NCBI RefSeq assembly: GCF_001444405.1
Contig: NZ_CP013187.1
Location: 1,364,001 to 1,428,000, forward strand
DNA length: 64,000 bases
Source of the DNA: Pseudoalteromonas phenolica
Lineage (GTDB): Bacteria; Pseudomonadota; Gammaproteobacteria; Enterobacterales; Alteromonadaceae
Direction: 5' to 3'
Under the pieces are notes generated by a model. That model was not told where the DNA came from, did not search any database, and saw only the letters and a program-made list of their open reading frames with translations. Positions 59,721 through 64,000 of the stretch are shown here, in pieces. A program made the position numbers and the translations under genes. The stretch's first letter is position 1; the number at the start of each line of letters is the position of its first letter.

Positions 59721-60419
59721 TTACAGTGAAAATGTACGTGATAGTGAGAGTACAACGCGTTCATCGGCTGTATCCCAATCTAAGTTAGTATTTTCAGCAG
59801 CCACTTCAATATTAAAACCTTCGTAGCTTGTTTGATACGCTAAACGATAGTGATGGTAAGACTTATCAGTTGCTTGCCAACTATATTTATCACCATCTAA
59901 TGAGTTTGAGATATCAAAGCTGGCTCTTAAATTGTGGTTTGGCGCAAGCTCAATGGTGTGCGCTATCATCGCAATTGTATGGCCTGCATCTGTTCCGAAG
60001 TAATCCCAGCTATACCAGAAGTTAAACTCGGTATTACCTAGCTCATTGTTAAAACCGAACTTGGCGTATACTTCAGGGTAGTTACCGTCGCTAGAAGCGC
60101 TTTCACCATGATACGTGTAATAAGCGATACCATAATCAATGCTCCATTGGCTGTTTAATTCAGCGTAGCGGCCTACATAGAAGTCCCACTCTAAATTAGT
60201 GTCGGTACCAAAATCGACATTCGATGCCCAAGAGCCAGCATATACGCCATTATCGAATGCTTTATCAAGGCTCGCTTGAATAGCAGGGCCGTTATCGGTT
60301 TGGCTAACACCATTGAAAGTATAATCAGATGCGCCAGTCACAGTTGTACTCCAATCTGCCATTGCCAAATTTGAGCATAGCGCGAGAGAAATAAGAGATG
60401 TTTTGATCATTGTTGTCAT
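59721..60419 (-). CDS. TorF family putative porin
   Basis: The 232-residue protein has a signal peptide (cleavage near LAMADWS) followed by TTVTGASDYTFNGVSQTDNG, the sequence that marks TorF/CHP02001 proteins. The rest is a series of beta strands ending in LSLSRTFSL, with a hydrophobic residue at the end. It should be a small outer-membrane pore. It begins 2 bp after the BCCT gene on the same strand, so the pair may supply choline or betaine through the outer and inner membranes. The start ATG at 60419 has a weak ribosome binding site, and ATG 60410 is an alternative. Confidence 0.82.
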   Translation of the reverse strand: MTTMIKTSLISLALCSNLAMADWSTTVTGASDYTFNGVSQTDNGPAIQASLDKAFDNGVYAGSWASNVDFGTDTNLEWDFYVGRYAELNSQWSIDYGIAYYTYHGESASSDGNYPEVYAKFGFNNELGNTEFNFWYSWDYFGTDAGHTIAMIAHTIELAPNHNLRASFDISNSLDGDKYSWQATDKSYHHYRLAYQTSYEGFNIEVAAENTNLDWDTADERVVLSLSRTFSL

Positions 60420-60421
60420 AA

Positions 60422-61645
60422 TTAGCTTACTGTTTCTATTTTTGTATAGTCGATTTCATTTTCTTTTGGTGAACCTTCAATATTGGCTACGGCTTTGTAT
60501 TTTTGCACCAAGATGTAACCAAAACAGGCGAAGAAAATGCCGATCACAATGGCGCCAACCCATTGGATCTGTAAAAAGTTGAGTTTGAAAAGTAGGGTTA
60601 GCAGAGATAGCGCGGCGATGTTCAGCGCGATGTATTTAGCTTTACCAAGTTTTTGAACTGTGATCCCTAAATTATCGGTATATAAACGTACAAGCGAATC
60701 GAGAGAGTTGATCACAAATACAATGCCAACGAACACCATGGCAAAATTCACTAGGCCATCTGTTGCGATGCCAGCTTCATGGTAGTGATAAAGCACCGCA
60801 AACCAAGCCGCAATTGGAATTGAAGGGAATATCAACATCGCAGCGAGTACTTGATAGGTCTTTAGTCCACCCACGAAACGTGAAGTAAATTGACCGATCA
60901 TAATGCTCCAAGCAAACCACCAGAATAAGTAAAACTCATGGTAATCATTAATCGGCAATACAAACTGATGCATGTTGGCAAAATAGTCACCGATCAAAGC
61001 AAAGTTATTGAAGTAACCCGAAATCGCACTGTCACCAAATACGAAGGCATTGGCCCACATTAACGCAATTAACCCAATGAATACCCAAGTGGTAGTGATA
61101 CTTAAAAAGCGCACATACTTAATATCAGTGCTTGAATACACGGCAAACGCGATGGCTGCAAATACAATGAGGTAGAAAGTTGGAATGATTGACTCACCGT
61201 CCCCCATGCTCGGCAAATACCAAGGCAGGTTTGAAAGTAATAGGTATGCTGTAAACGCACAGGTGCCAATGATCACAACATTATTAAGTAGTTTAACAAG
61301 AGGGAGCTCGAAGAACTTTACTTTAGGTTCAATTACACAGAAATAAAAGCAGGTAAGGAAGTAGAATCCCCAGATCAAAAAGCCCCAAAAACCAAACTCA
61401 ATAGCAAGTGGGTTTGTGAAGCCATATTCTGGGCTTGCGTTTATGTCTGCATAACCTGCAAACTCAGTGAGAGGAAACATCACTAAGCCAACATCTAGGC
61501 CTGAAGTAAACAAGATAGCAATAAAGGTAAAGGTTTTGACCGGTGTCACACCGACCACTTCGACGTTGCCCCATTTGTAAATAATGAAAGCAATTGAAAG
61601 TAGTGTAAATAAAATGCCCGCACTAAGCCATAAGGTCATTGTCAC
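60422..61645 (-). CDS. BCCT-family-like transporter, unusually short
   Basis: The 407-residue protein has about ten to twelve helices. TSGLDVGLVMFPLTEFA corresponds to the Gly-rich helix 3 of BCCT transporters (GMGIG in BetP, here GLDVG), and FYLFWWFAWSIMIGQFTSRF to their aromatic box. Family members transport betaine, choline or carnitine with Na+ or H+ and are usually 480-680 residues long. The short length is due mainly to missing end regions. Context (betB-betA upstream on the same strand) points to choline uptake. A TorF porin gene follows at 2 bp. Confidence 0.8.
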   Translation of the reverse strand: MTMTLWLSAGILFTLLSIAFIIYKWGNVEVVGVTPVKTFTFIAILFTSGLDVGLVMFPLTEFAGYADINASPEYGFTNPLAIEFGFWGFLIWGFYFLTCFYFCVIEPKVKFFELPLVKLLNNVVIIGTCAFTAYLLLSNLPWYLPSMGDGESIIPTFYLIVFAAIAFAVYSSTDIKYVRFLSITTTWVFIGLIALMWANAFVFGDSAISGYFNNFALIGDYFANMHQFVLPINDYHEFYLFWWFAWSIMIGQFTSRFVGGLKTYQVLAAMLIFPSIPIAAWFAVLYHYHEAGIATDGLVNFAMVFVGIVFVINSLDSLVRLYTDNLGITVQKLGKAKYIALNIAALSLLTLLFKLNFLQIQWVGAIVIGIFFACFGYILVQKYKAVANIEGSPKENEIDYTKIETVS

Positions 61646-61741
61646 CCTCCCAAAATAAGTAGAAATAACTCATATTTTCTCCCGTTATGATTGTTATATG
61701 TCGTTGCTCTCATTCAACCTAAACGGCTCACATTGAGAACA

Positions 61742-61764
61742 AGGTGCAGCAATAAAGTGCACCT
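61742..61764 (-). promoter_or_regulatory. hairpin between betA and the BCCT gene
   Basis: AGGTGCA and TGCACCT (61742-61748 / 61758-61764) form a 7-bp stem with a 9-nt loop, ten bases beyond the betA stop. There is no T run, so it may be a partial terminator or mRNA-stabilising structure that lets betBA and the transporter genes be expressed at different levels. Confidence 0.45.
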
Positions 61765-61774
61765 GTGTGATTCT

Positions 61775-63424
61775 TTATCTTTGTTTGTTTCGCCAATCTT
61801 CATGCAAATGCACCTTGGCATTCATAGGTGCCAATGGCGCGTTACCTAAAATCATATCTGCAGCTTTTTCAGCGACCATGACAGTCGGTGCATTCAAATT
61901 GCCATTCGGAATTGTTGGAAAAATGGAAGAGTCCACCACTCTCAGGCCTTGAATACCGTGAACTTGGGTTTGCGAGTTCACAACGGCCATCTCATCTTCG
62001 CCCATCTTGCATGAACATGAAGGGTGGTAGGCACTCTCAACGGCTTGTCGAACAAATTCGTCAATCTGTTCATCAGTTTGAATATGTTCACCAGGTTGAA
62101 TTTCGCCATCGCGATACTCATCAAAGGCAGGTTGAGAGATGATCTCTCGCGTGAGGCGAACGCAGGCTCTAAAGCCCTCAATGTCCTCTTGGTGTTGCAA
62201 GTAATTAAACTGAATTTTTGGTGGCACGAGTGGGTCACTTGATTGAATGGTCACGCTACCACGACTCTTAGGCTTGTTATGTCCAACATGCACTTGGAAA
62301 CCATGACCATCAAATGCAGACTGACCATCGTAACGGATCGCCGCTGGCAAAAAGTGATATTGAATATCAGGCCATTCAATACCAGCTTTTGAGCGAATGA
62401 AAGCACAAGACTCAAAATGGTTAGTGACGCCAAGACCTGACTTATTAAACACCCATTCAGTGCCGATCAAGCCCTTTGAAATCAAGCCAAGTTTACCGTT
62501 TAAAGTAATCGGCTTTTTACATTTGTATTGAAAGTAAAACTCAAGGTGATCTTGTAAGTTTTGACCGACTCCCGGCAACTCATGCTTAACTTCGATACCC
62601 GCATTTTCTAAGACTTCGCGATCACCGATACCAGATAATTGCAGAATATGAGGAGAACCTATTGGGCCCGCGCTTAATATAACTTCTTTACTAGCATCAG
62701 CTTGGCATACTTTGTCATTAACACGATATTCAACGCCTGTGGCTTTTTTATCGAGCAAACATACTTTGCTGACAAGGGCACCTGTGACGACAGTTAAATT
62801 GTTGCGATGTTTAATTGGATCTAAATACTCGCGAGAGGTTGAGCTACGCATACCGTCTTTTACCGTCATGTGCATTGGGCCAAAGCCTTCTTGCTGCTCA
62901 CCGTTATAGTCATTTGTGACTGGGTACCCAGCTTGAGCGCCCGCCTCAATAAAGGCGCTATAAAGCGGGTTTTTCATTTCATTACCGTTGTTGACGCCCA
63001 GTTCACCAGCACCACCACGATAGGTATCCTCACCTTGATACCAGCTCTCAGCTTTTTTGAAGTAAGGCAAGCAGGCTTGGTAATCCCAGCCTTGTGCACC
63101 GTGCGCTTGCCATTCATCAAAATCTTTGGCGTGACCTCTTACATACACCATGCCATTAATTGAGGACGACCCACCAAGCACTTTACCACGTGGGCAGTGC
63201 ATTTTTCGGTTGTCTAAATAAGGTTCAGCTTCAGTATGAAATTGCCATGCATATTTGTCAGTATTCATTGGAATAGACAGCGCCGTAGGCATCTTGATAA
63301 AAATACTTTTATCAGAGCCACCGGTTTCTAGTAATAGCACTTTATTTTTAGCATCAGCTGAAAGGCGGTTTGCCAGTACGCAGCCCGCAGAGCCTGCACC
63401 GACGATGATGTAATCGTACTGCAT
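61775..63424 (-). CDS. betA: choline dehydrogenase (GMC oxidoreductase)
   Basis: The 549-residue FAD enzyme starts YDYIIVGAGSAGCVLANRLS, the Rossmann fold for FAD, and has the GMC signatures PRGKVLGGSSSINGMVYVRG and the second motif AGPIGSPHILQLSGIG. The C-terminal AYHPSCSCKMG contains the active-site His region, followed by VVDSSIFPTIPNGNLNAPTV. The length matches E. coli BetA (about 556). It oxidises choline to betaine aldehyde, and further to glycine betaine, at the membrane. Upstream (9 bp) is betB. Together they produce the osmoprotectant glycine betaine. Confidence 0.92.
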   Translation of the reverse strand: MQYDYIIVGAGSAGCVLANRLSADAKNKVLLLETGGSDKSIFIKMPTALSIPMNTDKYAWQFHTEAEPYLDNRKMHCPRGKVLGGSSSINGMVYVRGHAKDFDEWQAHGAQGWDYQACLPYFKKAESWYQGEDTYRGGAGELGVNNGNEMKNPLYSAFIEAGAQAGYPVTNDYNGEQQEGFGPMHMTVKDGMRSSTSREYLDPIKHRNNLTVVTGALVSKVCLLDKKATGVEYRVNDKVCQADASKEVILSAGPIGSPHILQLSGIGDREVLENAGIEVKHELPGVGQNLQDHLEFYFQYKCKKPITLNGKLGLISKGLIGTEWVFNKSGLGVTNHFESCAFIRSKAGIEWPDIQYHFLPAAIRYDGQSAFDGHGFQVHVGHNKPKSRGSVTIQSSDPLVPPKIQFNYLQHQEDIEGFRACVRLTREIISQPAFDEYRDGEIQPGEHIQTDEQIDEFVRQAVESAYHPSCSCKMGEDEMAVVNSQTQVHGIQGLRVVDSSIFPTIPNGNLNAPTVMVAEKAADMILGNAPLAPMNAKVHLHEDWRNKQR

Positions 63425-63433
63425 GATAGACTC

Positions 63434-64000
63434 CTAAAATGGGCTTTCGATTTGACTCATACCCACATAAACAGACTTGGTTTGTGTGTAGCTATTTAAA
63501 GTTTCGATGCCATTCTCGCGACCGATACCTGATTGTTTGTAACCGCCAACTGGCATTTCGGCAGGGGAGTTGCCATAGCTATTTATCCAACAAATACCGG
63601 CCTTAAGCTGGTGGATAACACGGTGCGCGCGTTGAATATTTTGACTAAATACACCGGCGCCTAACCCTAGTTCAGTATTGTTAGCGCGCGTGATCACATC
63701 AGCTTCATCCTCGAAAACTAACACGCTCATAACTGGACCAAAGATCTCTTCTTTGACAATGGTCATGTCGTCAGTACAGTCAGTAAAAATAGTCGGTGCA
63801 ACGAAGTAACCATTAGGGGCAGACTCAGGCGATAAAGCATGGCCACCGGTTAGTAAAGTGGCACCCTCGGCTTTGCCTTTTTCGATGTAATCCAGTACCA
63901 AACCTTGGTGCTTTTTAGAAATAAGCGCGCCCAGATTAACATTAGGATCAAGGGGATCTCCTGCGATAATATTTGCTTCAGTGCGCGCTTTAAGCTCTTT
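63434..64000 (-). CDS. betB: betaine-aldehyde dehydrogenase (5' end beyond window)
   Basis: The 3' part of an aldehyde dehydrogenase, about 189 residues, enters from the right edge without a start. The visible sequence reads KELKARTEANIIAGDPLDPN, then GALISKKHQGLVLDYIEKGK. Later segments are VKEEIFGPVMSVLVFEDEAD and GAGVFSQNIQRAH, with the C-terminal GGYKQSGIGRENG and LNSYTQTKSVYV. The catalytic Cys lies outside the window. The last segments match BetB, the NAD-dependent enzyme making glycine betaine from betaine aldehyde. It is 9 bp upstream of betA on the same strand. An ATG-less internal start at 63901 is an artefact of the edge. Confidence 0.9.
   Translation of the reverse strand, partial: KELKARTEANIIAGDPLDPNVNLGALISKKHQGLVLDYIEKGKAEGATLLTGGHALSPESAPNGYFVAPTIFTDCTDDMTIVKEEIFGPVMSVLVFEDEADVITRANNTELGLGAGVFSQNIQRAHRVIHQLKAGICWINSYGNSPAEMPVGGYKQSGIGRENGIETLNSYTQTKSVYVGMSQIESPF

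Noticed and set aside
1..64000. CRISPR array, tRNA or rRNA genes, prophage or integron
   Set aside because: No regularly spaced repeats, no cloverleaf-like or rRNA sequence, and no integrase, capsid or recombinase gene was seen on either strand.

Overview
The window looks like chromosomal DNA of a marine gammaproteobacterium of the Alteromonadales, most likely Pseudoalteromonas or a close relative. This rests on AT-rich intergenic DNA, many secreted proteases and a secreted nuclease, a 728-residue OsmC-YcaO fusion, a second type of SecD/SecF pair, an SbtA bicarbonate transporter and TorF-type porin, and short intergenic repeats ending in ATACCAAT. The genus is an inference from gene content, not a database match. 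I see no rRNA, tRNA, CRISPR array, prophage, integron or insertion-sequence transposase.

Layout. 1-5.1 kb: the 3'-truncated M28 peptidase, two GNAT acetyltransferases, a small lipoprotein and a subtilisin-like protease (catalytic + PKD + chitin-binding-like tail). 5.3-11.7 kb: a membrane adenylate cyclase, a Tat-exported PhoD phosphatase and a secD-secF operon led by a small secreted protein. 12-19 kb: a FosA-like enzyme, small envelope proteins, a second subtilase with a large insert in its catalytic domain, and a secreted endonuclease I with lamin-tail and P domains. 19-23 kb: a nested palindromic repeat, a Tat-exported intradiol dioxygenase-like protein, OsmC-YcaO, and an intergenic promoter/terminator pair that could encode a small RNA. 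23-32 kb: an Att-like ABC transporter/lipocalin operon, a chemoreceptor, a pirin and an MsbA-like exporter. 32-38 kb: a beta-barrel protein, an LruC-domain protein translationally coupled to an acidic lipoprotein, and a LysR regulator divergent from SbtA. 38-46 kb: a second chemoreceptor, a GAF histidine kinase, YtoQ, a CcdA/thioredoxin pair, a DUF6279-type lipoprotein and an S41 peptidase. 46-52 kb: repeats, a cold-shock protein, a FAN1-type nuclease fused to a DnaQ-like exonuclease, a LysR/SnoaL pair, and an ArsR/dual-specificity phosphatase operon. 52-64 kb: a complete tripartite RND efflux operon plus an oxidoreductase, then a betB-betA-BCCT-porin cluster for choline-to-glycine-betaine osmoprotection that runs off the right edge.

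How the genes fit together. Secreted hydrolases (M28, two S8, S41, PhoD, nuclease) suit scavenging of protein, DNA and organic phosphate, and the extra SecDF could support that export load. The bet cluster fits life in salt water. The RND, MsbA-like, FosA and ArsR genes form a scattered detoxification set.

The most unusual items are the FAN1-exonuclease fusion (47316-49583), the candidate small RNA (about 22389-22547), an inverted repeat that would hide the ribosome binding site of the RND operon (52862-52901), the LruC/lipoprotein pair, and the intergenic repeat families at 19.1, 46.6 and 51.9 kb. None of these was tested by search or folding here.
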